A stretch of DNA of 64,000 bases from Leptospira sp. WS60.C2 (GTDB lineage Bacteria > Spirochaetota > Leptospiria > Leptospirales > Leptospiraceae): assembly GCF_040833955.1 (NCBI RefSeq), contig NZ_CP162133.1, positions 1,448,001-1,512,000 on the forward strand. Direction: 5' to 3'. Below the pieces are notes generated by a model. It was not told the DNA's origin. It saw only the letters and a program-made list of their open reading frames with translations, and ran no database searches. A program made the position numbers and the translations under genes. The number at the start of each line of letters is the position of its first letter. The stretch's first letter is position 1. Positions 17,708 through 27,142 of this stretch are shown one piece after another.

Positions 17708-19245
17708 TTTTTATCTTTGTAGGAGCCGCTGTGATTTTACTTGGGTTTCTTTTGACCTTTGTCATTGGACAGAGGCGGGATAGTTATGCCAAAGCCCTTA
17801 GCCTTGCGACTTTAGGGAATTTTCTAGATGCGAGGGCACTCGTACGGGAGAAATTGGAAGAGGACCACCAAAATCCCCAGGGTCATTACGTGATGGCAAA
17901 GATTTATGCCATGGAAAACGATCCTTTAAACGAAGCCAAACACCTGGAAATCATCAAAAAAAACAATCGATACACCAAAGAAATTGATCCTGTTTCCGTC
18001 TCGAACCGTGTAGCTGATATCTATTATACCAAAGATTTTTTTGAGGAAGCCTTTTTCCATTATCTGGACACCCTCCAAGTGGACAGGTCCAATCCCATTG
18101 CTTGCCTTCGTTTGGGCTTTATGGCTCTTGGGCAAAAAGAGTTTAAGATCGCCGATCATTTTTTTAACAGGATTCCTGAAGAAAAAATCGGACTTGCTTC
18201 CTTTTACATCGCGAAGGGTGTGATTTCTGGGGTAACAGGTGTTGGAAAAGAGCGAGAGTATTTTGAAAAGGCGTACAAAATTGAAAAAACTCCCGTCTCA
18301 GGTTTTTTGTATGCCTTATCCCTCTCTCGAGAAAACAAACACAAAGAAGCCGTAAAAACTGCCATTGCCATCAGCGAACAAATAGAAGATGAATTTGTTC
18401 GATTTACCCTCTTTCAATTTCTAATGACGGAAGCTATCCTCATGCAAAACTTTCCAGAAGCATTGAAGTATGGAAGGTTGTGTTTGGAAATGGCAAAACT
18501 CAACGCATGGCAAAGTGAAATCACAGAATGTAGTATTCATTTTGCAATGATCACGACCTATATGGGACGGTATGAAGATGGTGCTGAATATTTAATTGAG
18601 GCGGAAGCAGAACGAATCGATGATCCTGAAGTGATCGCCCTAGCCAATTTAAAATACAGACTAGAACGCGGGACGGGTACTGTGGAATCATTAACACATG
18701 AATACGATCTTACTCGCGAATTAAATTTATTATCCGTGAACTTATTTCCCAATTCGAGATATTTTGAACTGAGTGGAATGCGGTCTTCCAAACCATTTAA
18801 TATCAAAGGTATGGTGGATGAAAATGGAAAAAAACTCACATCCAAATTGGATATGTTGGGTCTTGATAAATTTGAAAAATTCATCAGTTTACCTGGAACC
18901 AATTTTAAAAACCAAGCAACAAGAATGGTGATGAGCTTAGGATACCGAGTGACAAAAGAGATTGCCAACCCAGAGGCGGATGGGGTGAATCTTCTTGCTT
19001 CCTCCAAGGAGGATGTGAACAAACGTGCTTTATTTCGAATTCGGAAATGGAAAGATGCAAAAGTCTCGGATGTTTTTTTACGAGAAATGACAAACCAAAT
19101 GGAAGACATGGGTGCCACGAAAGGTTACGTGATTGGAAATTTTGATGTGACGGAAGCTGGTAAAAAAATCATCTCAGCAAGTAATGGGGCTCTTGAGATG
19201 TATTCGGGTGATTTGTTTGAGGATTTACTCAACAAAACAATGTAA
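17701..19245 (+). CDS. TPR membrane-anchored protein with decayed Mrr-type nuclease domain
   Basis: A 514-residue protein: one N-terminal membrane helix (residues 3-23), then TPR-like helix pairs to about residue 380. The C-terminal domain of about 125 residues has the layout of a type IV restriction endonuclease Mrr catalytic domain. FEKFISL and MSLGYRVTK lead into DGVNLLAS, ALFRIRKW, GATKGYVIGNFDVTEAGKKII and a final YSGDLFEDLL. In active Mrr enzymes the core reads D-G-G-V-D and Q-x-K. Here the second Asp is Asn and the Lys is Arg, so catalysis looks lost. The TTG start has AGGA upstream. The next gene overlaps by TAATG. Confidence 0.78.
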   Translation: MAFFIFVGAAVILLGFLLTFVIGQRRDSYAKALSLATLGNFLDARALVREKLEEDHQNPQGHYVMAKIYAMENDPLNEAKHLEIIKKNNRYTKEIDPVSVSNRVADIYYTKDFFEEAFFHYLDTLQVDRSNPIACLRLGFMALGQKEFKIADHFFNRIPEEKIGLASFYIAKGVISGVTGVGKEREYFEKAYKIEKTPVSGFLYALSLSRENKHKEAVKTAIAISEQIEDEFVRFTLFQFLMTEAILMQNFPEALKYGRLCLEMAKLNAWQSEITECSIHFAMITTYMGRYEDGAEYLIEAEAERIDDPEVIALANLKYRLERGTGTVESLTHEYDLTRELNLLSVNLFPNSRYFELSGMRSSKPFNIKGMVDENGKKLTSKLDMLGLDKFEKFISLPGTNFKNQATRMVMSLGYRVTKEIANPEADGVNLLASSKEDVNKRALFRIRKWKDAKVSDVFLREMTNQMEDMGATKGYVIGNFDVTEAGKKIISASNGALEMYSGDLFEDLLNKTM

Positions 19246-19862
19246 TGCGAATGATTGTTTCTACTAAAAATGTATCGTTGTCTTTTTTGGCAGTGGTTCT
19301 AATTGGATTGTTGGTTGGTTGTTTTCGCTCGAATTCAATTGCAACAAAAAATGTTTTGTTGGAAACATCCTTCTCTCCGGGAACTCAAGAACACGAGTGT
19401 CCCTATCCAGTTCAATTGGGAACGGTGTATGGAACAGGAATTTCTCCATTTGACAAAACCATTTTAATGTTCACCATCAAACAGCTGCTCCTGGACCTGT
19501 GTGAGGGACACTTTTCCCACTTACTCTCCTTTGTTCATAAGGAAACAGGCCTTTTCGTAGATGCAAAAGGCTATTGGAAAACAGAAGAAGTGAAAGCGGA
19601 CTTACAGGATTCCAATGGATATTTTGCCCTGTATTATTTTGATTCCGAGAAATTAGATCTTAAAAAAGGAACAAAAGGCAATCTCACGATTCGTGATGTG
19701 TTTGGAATGGCTGGAGCGGTCTATGTCGATATCTTTGTCGGTTCCAAGGAAGAAGTGGAAGTGAAGTTTCGGTTTCCAAAAGATCCTAAATTGGAACGGT
19801 ATCTTATCAATCCTAATTTTATCAAAATCAAAAACACTTGGTATTTACACCGAATGTTTTGA
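19245..19862 (+). CDS. Putative lipoprotein, unknown function
   Basis: A 205-residue exported product with lipobox IGLLVGC (Cys about residue 26) after a basic N-terminus. The mature protein is beta-rich (YFALYYFDSEKLDL, VYVDIFVG, EVKFRFPKD). It may be an NTF2-like or SH3-like domain, but I do not recognise a family. It starts within the stop of the TPR/Mrr-like gene (TAATG), so the two are coupled. An ATG two codons later is an alternative. It ends one base before the convergent ruvA. Confidence 0.7.
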   Translation: MRMIVSTKNVSLSFLAVVLIGLLVGCFRSNSIATKNVLLETSFSPGTQEHECPYPVQLGTVYGTGISPFDKTILMFTIKQLLLDLCEGHFSHLLSFVHKETGLFVDAKGYWKTEEVKADLQDSNGYFALYYFDSEKLDLKKGTKGNLTIRDVFGMAGAVYVDIFVGSKEEVEVKFRFPKDPKLERYLINPNFIKIKNTWYLHRMF

Positions 19863-19863
19863 T

Positions 19864-20463
19864 TTACCTAGTCCCAGTAATCACTTGTTTTACAACATCA
19901 GATGCACTGAGTGTTGGATTAGATTTTTTTGCGTCTGCTACTTGTTTTGCGGCGGTTTTTTCATCGAACCCTAACTGGATGAGAGCTAAGGTTGCAAGAT
20001 CCGTTTCTCTGTTTGCCAGGTTGGTTTCTGTTTGTCCTTCATTTAAAAAGATTTCAAATTTTTTAAGATTTTGTTTGATTTCAAAGAGAATTTTTTCGGA
20101 TGTTTTCCCTTTGACTTTTGGAATTTTTTCTAAGGTTTTTTTATCATCAGCTTTTGCGATTTGGTAAAGATCATCTGCATGGAAAAAAGATAGGATTTTG
20201 AGAGCTGTTAACTCTCCGATTCCATGTAAGGATTTGATGAGTTCAAAGAGTTCGCGGTCTTTTCTTGTGGAAAAACCAAAAAGTCTTTGTCCACGGTCTG
20301 TGATGGAATGGTAAATATGCAAAAAAATTTCTGAAGAAAGTTTGTCTTTGCACTCTAAATGAAGTGGAAATGGGATCATCACTTCGTATCCCACACCTGA
20401 GACTTCAATGACTAAATGATCAATTTCTAATTGGAGTAAAGTACCGCGTAAACTTGCTATCAT
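19864..20463 (-). CDS. ruvA: Holliday junction branch migration protein RuvA
   Basis: A 199-residue protein with the three RuvA domains. An OB fold (MIASLRGTLLQ, VEVSGVGYEV) is followed by tandem helix-hairpin-helix motifs (LHGIGELTALKIL, IPKVKGKTSEKILFEIK) and a C-terminal three-helix domain (ALIQLGFDEKTA). RuvA tetramers bind Holliday junctions and load RuvB. An AGGAAG lies before the ATG. ruvB and ruvC are not adjacent. Confidence 0.95.
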   Translation of the reverse strand: MIASLRGTLLQLEIDHLVIEVSGVGYEVMIPFPLHLECKDKLSSEIFLHIYHSITDRGQRLFGFSTRKDRELFELIKSLHGIGELTALKILSFFHADDLYQIAKADDKKTLEKIPKVKGKTSEKILFEIKQNLKKFEIFLNEGQTETNLANRETDLATLALIQLGFDEKTAAKQVADAKKSNPTLSASDVVKQVITGTR

Positions 20464-20582
20464 GGACTTCTTCCTATTGTAAGAAAGGAATAAATCTGAC
20501 TACTCTTCTTTTCGAAGCTTTGGTAAGAAACGAGAAGAAATCCTTCTTTACAAGCTTTCGATTTCAATGTAAGTCTTGGATC

Positions 20583-21821
20583 ATGCGTTTGTTTCTCCTT
20601 TCACGTGTGTTGTTTCTTTTCGTGTTCATACTCCCTTCCCTTGTTTTTTCGCAAAATTTGGATCGTTTGCTTGAATCTGGTTATAACAAACAAGAAACCA
20701 TCCTCATTCGAAATGAAATTCGTAAACAATTGGGAGATCGTGCGAACCAAAAACAAATCCAAAATACAATCGAATCCCTACGCATTTGGGCCGTGTTCGA
20801 ATCTATGTCTGCTTCAGAATTTGCTTTAGAAGTCGAACGGTTTGTCATTTTGCAAGACCATGGGTATGAATGGGAAGAGGTGGAAGATTTAATCCCTTAC
20901 TTCGTAACAACAAAACCCACAAAACAAGAAATTCCTTATTTTGGTAAATTCCAAAGGGAAATGAGGTTAAGCCAGGTACCTGAGGAAGAAACTTTGGCTC
21001 TCTTCCAATTGGCTAAAACCAAAGGCTGGAGTGGGGACACCCTCTTTGTGGCAGGACGTCTTTTTGTTTTCCATCGAAAAAAAGAACCAAATGTTTCCTC
21101 GATTTTGAAACAACTTGAGAAGTCTCTTCCCAAACGAATGGTGTCACTAACAACAGAGAAACAAAGAAACATTTTGAAGGAATTATTTTCGCAATCCCAA
21201 TCCTCTAATTCGGAAACAAAATGGGAAATGGTATTGGAAGATACACTGATGGTGCTTTCTGGAAAAGACACAATTGCTAATTTTAAAGTGTCCAATCGGC
21301 GAACGGAGATCATATGGAATGAGGAAGGAGAATGGATTACCAAAGAACGTCCACGGCTTGATCCAAGTGTTCTCTTTCTTGAGGAACAAACAACAATCAT
21401 GACAACTCCGACACAAATAGAATCAAAACGAAAACTAGTAGATCCGGTGGGTCGTAAGTGGCTTGGTACACCTTATGTCTACGGTGGTTTTTCTAAAAGA
21501 GGAATTGACTGTTCGGGGCTCACCAAATCCATATTAACTGATCCAAGGATTGGAATGAAAGACAAAGCCATTCCTCGATCTGCAAGAGACCAAGCGAACA
21601 TCGGCAAATTTGTCTCCAGAGAAAAACAAGAGATTGGAAACCTAGTCTTTTTTTCAGCGTCTCCTAACACTAAAAAAATCACACATGTAGGACTTGTTTT
21701 GGAAAATGGTAATTTTATCCATGCATCCACAAGTCGAGGAGTTGTCATCCAGTCCTTACAAGAAAAATGGTGGAAAGATCGGTATGTCACAGGACGAGAT
21801 TTATTTTTAAGCGGTAATTAA
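20583..21821 (+). CDS. NlpC/P60 family cell-wall hydrolase, exported
   Basis: A 412-residue exported protein with signal peptide (LLSRVLFLFVFILPSLVFSQ). A helical region of unknown family runs to about residue 280, and the C-terminal NlpC/P60 papain-like domain follows. The catalytic triad is visible as Cys 310 in GIDCSGL, His 368 in THVGLVL and His 380 in FIHAST, with WLGTPYVYGG before it. Such enzymes cut peptide cross-links of peptidoglycan. The frame extends upstream to 20454, but the ATG at 20583 places the signal peptide at the N-terminus. The patatin gene follows after one base. Confidence 0.9.
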   Translation: MRLFLLSRVLFLFVFILPSLVFSQNLDRLLESGYNKQETILIRNEIRKQLGDRANQKQIQNTIESLRIWAVFESMSASEFALEVERFVILQDHGYEWEEVEDLIPYFVTTKPTKQEIPYFGKFQREMRLSQVPEEETLALFQLAKTKGWSGDTLFVAGRLFVFHRKKEPNVSSILKQLEKSLPKRMVSLTTEKQRNILKELFSQSQSSNSETKWEMVLEDTLMVLSGKDTIANFKVSNRRTEIIWNEEGEWITKERPRLDPSVLFLEEQTTIMTTPTQIESKRKLVDPVGRKWLGTPYVYGGFSKRGIDCSGLTKSILTDPRIGMKDKAIPRSARDQANIGKFVSREKQEIGNLVFFSASPNTKKITHVGLVLENGNFIHASTSRGVVIQSLQEKWWKDRYVTGRDLFLSGN

Positions 21822-21822
21822 A

Positions 21823-22722
21823 ATGGCAAAAAAGAAAGCATTGGTACTATCAGGTGGTGGCGCAAGGGGTGCCTACCAGGCAGGAGTTTTACGATATTTA
21901 GAAGAGATTCAATGGAAACCGGACATTATCTGTGGCACTTCCGTTGGTGCCATCAATGCCTGTGCAATTGGTGCTGGAATGGATTCACAAAAATTATCCG
22001 AATTATGGTTAAAATTAAATCAAAAACATATCATGCGTTATTCGGTTTGGAATATGTTAAAAGGATTATTTCGAAGGAAGTATTATCCTTTAGTAGAAAC
22101 ATATCCTTTGAGAAAGTTCATTCATGAACATCTTGATTTCACATCTCTCAATCATTCACAAACAAAAGTTATCATCTCTGCTGTGAATATTCTCACATCG
22201 GAATTACGTTTTTTTGAAAATCCAGCTTTGCGTATTGAACACTTACTTGCTTCTTCTGCCATTCCGATGATTTTCCCTTGGCAAATGATTGATGGAGAGC
22301 CGTATTGGGATGGAGGTGTAATGGCAAATACACCGATTTTACCTGCTTTAACTCATGATGCTTCTGAGATCGTTGTGGTATTACTTTCTCCAGTGGGAAG
22401 TTCCATTCGGATGCAAACACCAGAAACAAAAGATGAAGCATTGGAACGACTGTTTGAACTCTATTTACTAGGCTCTTATAAAAGTGTGGAACAAGGATTA
22501 GAATATCGTAAATCTGTAATGAATGGACTCACTTCGATTGAAAATTTTTTATTAAGTTTAAGAACTCAATTCACAAAGGCAAAAATATCCATCATTGCAC
22601 CAAAACAAATGTTAGGTTTAGGAAGTATTTTGAATTTCAAAAAAGAACAAGCTGAAAAACTTTTAGTGCAAGGGTATACTGATGCTAAGGAGTCCTTTCC
22701 GATACCATCACGAAAGAAATAG
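21823..22722 (+). CDS. Patatin-like phospholipase
   Basis: A 299-residue protein with all patatin signatures: oxyanion loop SGGGARGAYQAG near residue 10, nucleophile elbow GTSVG (Ser about residue 40) and the catalytic DGG in YWDGGVMANTPI. A Ser-Asp dyad lipid acyl hydrolase is expected. There is no signal peptide. It begins one base after the NlpC/P60 stop, and no strong ribosome site is seen, so it may be coupled to that gene. It converges on the FadL-type gene with five bases between the stops. Confidence 0.93.
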   Translation: MAKKKALVLSGGGARGAYQAGVLRYLEEIQWKPDIICGTSVGAINACAIGAGMDSQKLSELWLKLNQKHIMRYSVWNMLKGLFRRKYYPLVETYPLRKFIHEHLDFTSLNHSQTKVIISAVNILTSELRFFENPALRIEHLLASSAIPMIFPWQMIDGEPYWDGGVMANTPILPALTHDASEIVVVLLSPVGSSIRMQTPETKDEALERLFELYLLGSYKSVEQGLEYRKSVMNGLTSIENFLLSLRTQFTKAKISIIAPKQMLGLGSILNFKKEQAEKLLVQGYTDAKESFPIPSRKK

Positions 22723-22727
22723 TTCGT

Positions 22728-24188
22728 TTAATTCTTTGAACTCACCATGATGTAAACCGAATGGGCACTGTATTCAAAGGATTGAGCAAGGGAATTTGGA
22801 TCAATTCTCGAATTGCCGTAACCTAGTTCTCGAATGTAAGTAACAGATACGGAGGATTTGGATGTTACCCATGAAAATCCCAGACTCAATCCTCTATTTC
22901 TAGAGTATTCGTTCCTCGGGTTTGTGCCAGATCTTGCCACTTTATAGATGACACTCGCATCACCAGAGGTGGCAGAGACTTGGTTTCCGAAGGTATTTTG
23001 TAAGTATAAGTCGATTGCAGATTCGGTCCAGGAAATGGGTTTTGTATTCGGTTCGTTGGTATAAATTCCAGCTAAGACGGCGAAGGTGTCTGCTAAATAG
23101 TATTCGGTTCCAAAGGCAAAGTTTGTAGTTGAATAACGAGTCAGTTCTCTTACTTCGGTATCATTCACCGTATAGGTGACTCTATTTCCAAATGTGCTGA
23201 TTTCGTTTTGGTTTCTCCTGACTTTGTAACCAGAGGTATAAATCATATCAAAAGAGGCTAAAAATCGTGAAGTTGGAAAAAAAGCCACACCCAATCTCAT
23301 CTCTGAAGTTTGTGGAATTGATGTGACTAATTTTGGTTTTTGCGTGAGAACACCTTGTTCAATGGAAGAGGCACCATCGCCAGTTCCTTCGATAAAATCA
23401 ATCGCCGAGGAACCAGGCCTTCTCGTAGAGTCAGCATAAACTTCATTGTACAATCTGTCACCACCAGTCACAAATATCCTTCGGTAACTCATGCCGAGTG
23501 ACAGTTTTGGATTTGGTTGGTATTGAATACCCAGGACTGGCATAAGTCCAGATGTTCTTCTATTGTCCACATAGGACCGCATTACATAACTTAAGTCAGA
23601 AAACTGTTGGAATTGGGTTCTAGAGACTTCTTTAGTATCATTTATATAGTAAAGTGTCGCACCGAGAGATAATTTGTCATTGACCAAGTATGCCAAACTC
23701 GGACCCACGAGGAGCTGGTTGTAACGTTCTTTGGTATAATTTCTAGTGGAATTGATTGAGGGAGAAACTAGTGGGTAATTGACTTGGTCTACTCGATTAT
23801 AAGAATAATTGTAAGTATTTACGATGGAAAAAGCAAACTTCCAACGATCAAAATTCTTTAATAAACCAATGAAGTTTGGATCAAATCCTTGATGAGTTTG
23901 GTTGTATCTTTGGCCTGGTGTGTCTATGTTGATGTAACTTCTTTTGACATCTTTAAAATTACTAGCAGAGATCGAAATTCCATCATTATGCGTAAATCCA
24001 AGTCCTGCTGGATTGTAATAAGCGCCAGAGGGATCATCAGCAATGGCGGTAAAGGCTCCCGCAAGACCAGCTGCTCTTTCTCCATAAAATCCTTGTAAGT
24101 TGTGAAAAGGTTCGGAAGAAAATAGGGAAAGGGGAAAAAGTCCCAGAAATGTATAGATGGCGATAGTAGAAATTTGGTTTTTGATCAT
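22728..24188 (-). CDS. OmpP1/FadL family outer-membrane transporter
   Basis: A 486-residue outer-membrane barrel. After a signal peptide (about 25 residues) comes GFYGERAAGLAGAFTAIADDPSGAYYNPAGL split by short spacers, which is the FadL N-terminal hatch signature. Strands such as LSLGMSYRRIF and MRLGVAFFPTSRF follow. The family takes up long-chain fatty acids and other hydrophobic compounds. With a patatin next door, a role in lipid scavenging is a reasonable inference. Confidence 0.9.
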   Translation of the reverse strand: MIKNQISTIAIYTFLGLFPLSLFSSEPFHNLQGFYGERAAGLAGAFTAIADDPSGAYYNPAGLGFTHNDGISISASNFKDVKRSYINIDTPGQRYNQTHQGFDPNFIGLLKNFDRWKFAFSIVNTYNYSYNRVDQVNYPLVSPSINSTRNYTKERYNQLLVGPSLAYLVNDKLSLGATLYYINDTKEVSRTQFQQFSDLSYVMRSYVDNRRTSGLMPVLGIQYQPNPKLSLGMSYRRIFVTGGDRLYNEVYADSTRRPGSSAIDFIEGTGDGASSIEQGVLTQKPKLVTSIPQTSEMRLGVAFFPTSRFLASFDMIYTSGYKVRRNQNEISTFGNRVTYTVNDTEVRELTRYSTTNFAFGTEYYLADTFAVLAGIYTNEPNTKPISWTESAIDLYLQNTFGNQVSATSGDASVIYKVARSGTNPRNEYSRNRGLSLGFSWVTSKSSVSVTYIRELGYGNSRIDPNSLAQSFEYSAHSVYIMVSSKN

Positions 24189-24278
24189 AAGGTTTAATTT
24201 AGTGTAATCTTTTTTCCTTCAAGGAATCGTTCGGAGTTTTTGAAACTGGTTATAGCTTGGAACATATACGTTTTGCCA

Positions 24279-25805
24279 TTAGATTTGGGTAACGGTGTTT
24301 GCTCTCACCGTATACACTTCGTTTCCATTGGTATCAATTGCATATCGCCAAACGACAGCGGTGGGGATTTGGTCTGCCGTGCCATAAAAATCCACATAAT
24401 AAACTGGACCACCACTGTTCACATTATTATAAAATTCTCCCCAACCAATGTATTCGTCTGGAAATAGATTGGGATCAACACCAGAGGGCATAATGACAAA
24501 GGCATCATAATCCGTAAACCCAGCTCCTTGCCCAATGCCACCTCCAGGAAGGGCAACTGTAAAGTCAACATAGGCATCCCACTCAAATGTATACTCTGTT
24601 TCGATAAAATCACCATAGAGAGCTGTATCTAAAATTCCAAGCTCTTCATAATCATCGTTTGCTGGTGTTGTAATATCATAATAATCCACCGCAAAGTAGG
24701 TGATGTCTCCATTGCTATCATAGGTTTCAGTAAGATAGTATTCATATTCTTCCGCATTATTAATGTATTCCGTAAGAACATATCCACCAAGATCATTGGT
24801 TCTTCCTTTGACAGAAGTTGTGATTTTATTCCCTGCGATATCATCGTATACATTGCTATAATTTAAAGTCACACAATTGTTTGCATTTGCATTTGAATCC
24901 GTAGCACATTCTTCAAAAGTGAATCTAGTAGTGGATTTGTCAGTGTTTCCAGATCCTGAGGTTACTTGTTTGATATTGAGGATGGCTTTGTCTTTTTTTC
25001 CTTCTTGGGTGATGTAAGTAATTGATGCCTCCACGCTGAGGGAAATTCCAAAAATTTTTAAGGACCTGTTGATGGAACTAAACACTTTGGATTTGTCCGT
25101 TTTGAATTTGATATTTTTTTGGAATTGGTTGTTAGATGGACAAGGTTGGGCTGTTCCAATCGCTTCGGCAAATGAATAATCTATCTCTACATCATATTCA
25201 TTATTACTTAGGGTTCGATACACCATGGCTGGTGTTGGTACGGATTGTCCGATGAAAGGTAAGATTCCTTCGTTTTGAAGACTGACAAGTTCACCTCTTG
25301 CTTCTTCTGGACTGAGTCCAAGGCGTTCGATTCCTTCCAAAAATTCATCTTCCATACTTTGGGTAATGCGAACTGTGCTTGCTCCACCTGGGATACAAAC
25401 TCCTGGATTTGCTTTTGCTAAGGAGTATGCACCACTGATGAGAACAAGATCCTTTTTAGAATCTCGTAAAATTTCAGCGACAATTCCTGTTCCTTCTGTA
25501 AGAAAATTTTGCCCTGTAAATCCATAATCCAAAGTGTCTTGTGCAATTCCTTTGGGAGAAACACTTTTTAAAGATCGATTTTTTCGTGAAAGACTTGTCG
25601 CAAGTCCATTGGAAGGTTTTCGAATGGATCTAGGTACGGCGACACTCAAGTTGGATGGTAACTCTTGGTTGATACTGGAAGAGAGAAGTGTGCGAATGAA
25701 AAATCGAGTGACAAGTGCACTGAATGTATTACTCTCATCTTTTTCTTTTTTGCAATTTACTAGTATCGAAATCGAAAGTAAGAAGATCAGAAAAAAATGT
25801 TTCAT
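24279..25805 (-). CDS. Large putative surface lipoprotein, unknown function
   Basis: A 508-residue lipoprotein: MKHFFLIFLLSISILVNC gives an anchored Cys 18, followed by a charged linker. The middle is beta-rich with Asn/Thr-rich segments, and the C-terminal 150 residues are acidic and aromatic (many D, Y, E). I do not recognise the family. Its start is about 100 bases from the divergent M48 gene, and FadL-type gene 22728-24188 follows after 90 bases. Confidence 0.78.
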   Translation of the reverse strand: MKHFFLIFLLSISILVNCKKEKDESNTFSALVTRFFIRTLLSSSINQELPSNLSVAVPRSIRKPSNGLATSLSRKNRSLKSVSPKGIAQDTLDYGFTGQNFLTEGTGIVAEILRDSKKDLVLISGAYSLAKANPGVCIPGGASTVRITQSMEDEFLEGIERLGLSPEEARGELVSLQNEGILPFIGQSVPTPAMVYRTLSNNEYDVEIDYSFAEAIGTAQPCPSNNQFQKNIKFKTDKSKVFSSINRSLKIFGISLSVEASITYITQEGKKDKAILNIKQVTSGSGNTDKSTTRFTFEECATDSNANANNCVTLNYSNVYDDIAGNKITTSVKGRTNDLGGYVLTEYINNAEEYEYYLTETYDSNGDITYFAVDYYDITTPANDDYEELGILDTALYGDFIETEYTFEWDAYVDFTVALPGGGIGQGAGFTDYDAFVIMPSGVDPNLFPDEYIGWGEFYNNVNSGGPVYYVDFYGTADQIPTAVVWRYAIDTNGNEVYTVRANTVTQI

Positions 25806-25906
25806 CGCCCATTCATCACATGATATGAAGTGGAATTGTCAATTCGAAAGTCACAAAACAAAAAAGAGTTTGCCAAGTTTGTATTTAATAAGAAAATTCA
25901 TGGGAC

Positions 25907-27142
25907 ATGAGGGCGTACACAGTATCCTTATTATTACTCTTCCTTCCTTTTTCGATCTTTTCGAAAGGAAATGTGTATGTGCAGAGCAACAAAGCGAAGT
26001 TGTTATCACAACCGAAACTAAACTCAGATGGGATCCTTTTAAAACAAGGAGATGTACTAACACCAATCACTGAACAAGGGCTTTTTGTGCAAGTTCGATG
26101 GGAAGAGAAAACAGGTTGGGTTTCCAAACTGTTTGTATCACCTCTGCCACCAGGTAATCAAATGAAACTCGGAATCACATCCAATTCTTCGGAAGCAGTT
26201 GTGGCAAGACAAAGGGCATCTGATTTTACGAAAACAGCAGCAGCAAGAGGTCTATCTGAAACCCAAAAAATGAGAGTTCGGGGAGAGGGTGATTTGTATG
26301 ATTTTGAATCCTTACGATGGTTAGAATCAGTTCCTCTTTTGATCGATGAATCCTCCAGCGAGAAAAAAAACACACAATTGTCAATTTCGAATCAAAGTTC
26401 GCAAACATTTCTTTCGAAAGAATTAACTGTGTTAGGAGAAACAAAAGCAGAAGTGAAAACGGGTCGTTCCCTTGCGGCACGGTTACTTAAAAAATATCCG
26501 ATTGTAAAAGATTATGAATTCACTCGCTATCTAAATTCCATAGCGACAAAGTTAGGTGCCGTATCTTCTCGAAACGATCTGGAGTTCCGAGTCGGTATCA
26601 TTGACTCTAAGGAAGTGAATGCATTTTCTTGTCCAGGAGGGTATTTGTTTATTACAACCGCTACGTTACGAAAAATCCAAACAGAATCTGAACTTGCAGG
26701 CATCATTGCGCATGAAATGGGACACGTAATCTTATTTCATAATGGAGAATTCAAAGACTCGAATCTATTTGTAGACATTTTAGCTAGTTTACTCACTCCA
26801 CCAGGCAGTGAAGTTGTAAACTCTACCATGGCAACCGCACTTGACGAGATGGAAAAACAATTTTTTGAAACGGGAAGGGATTCTAAATTGGAATTAGAAG
26901 CGGATGAAGCATCCGTTGGTCTCGTTTCACAGATCGGATATTCCCCTATGGGTCTATCTAGTTATTTGAACACAATGTCCAAATCTGAAGGGACGGAACT
27001 AATCAAAAAAACGCATCCAGAAACAAATCTTCGAATCGCAAAACTCGTGTACATCGAAACTTCTGTTTCATTAGAAGCAACTCCAATGGTTTCAGATCGT
27101 TATAGTGAATTCAAAAAAAGAATACCAAATGAAACAAAATAA
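25907..27142 (+). CDS. M48 metalloprotease with SH3-like domain
   Basis: A 411-residue exported protein: signal peptide (LLLLFLPFSIFSKG), a bacterial SH3-like domain (residues 22-85, VYVQSNKAKLLSQPK through EKTGWVSKLFV), a variable linker, then an M48/Oma1-type peptidase. The zinc motif HEMGH is at 269-273 within GIIAHEMGHV, and ELEADEASVGL carries the third ligand. Envelope protein quality control is the usual role. The cyclase gene starts inside its last codons (14-base overlap). Confidence 0.9.
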   Translation: MRAYTVSLLLLFLPFSIFSKGNVYVQSNKAKLLSQPKLNSDGILLKQGDVLTPITEQGLFVQVRWEEKTGWVSKLFVSPLPPGNQMKLGITSNSSEAVVARQRASDFTKTAAARGLSETQKMRVRGEGDLYDFESLRWLESVPLLIDESSSEKKNTQLSISNQSSQTFLSKELTVLGETKAEVKTGRSLAARLLKKYPIVKDYEFTRYLNSIATKLGAVSSRNDLEFRVGIIDSKEVNAFSCPGGYLFITTATLRKIQTESELAGIIAHEMGHVILFHNGEFKDSNLFVDILASLLTPPGSEVVNSTMATALDEMEKQFFETGRDSKLELEADEASVGLVSQIGYSPMGLSSYLNTMSKSEGTELIKKTHPETNLRIAKLVYIETSVSLEATPMVSDRYSEFKKRIPNETK

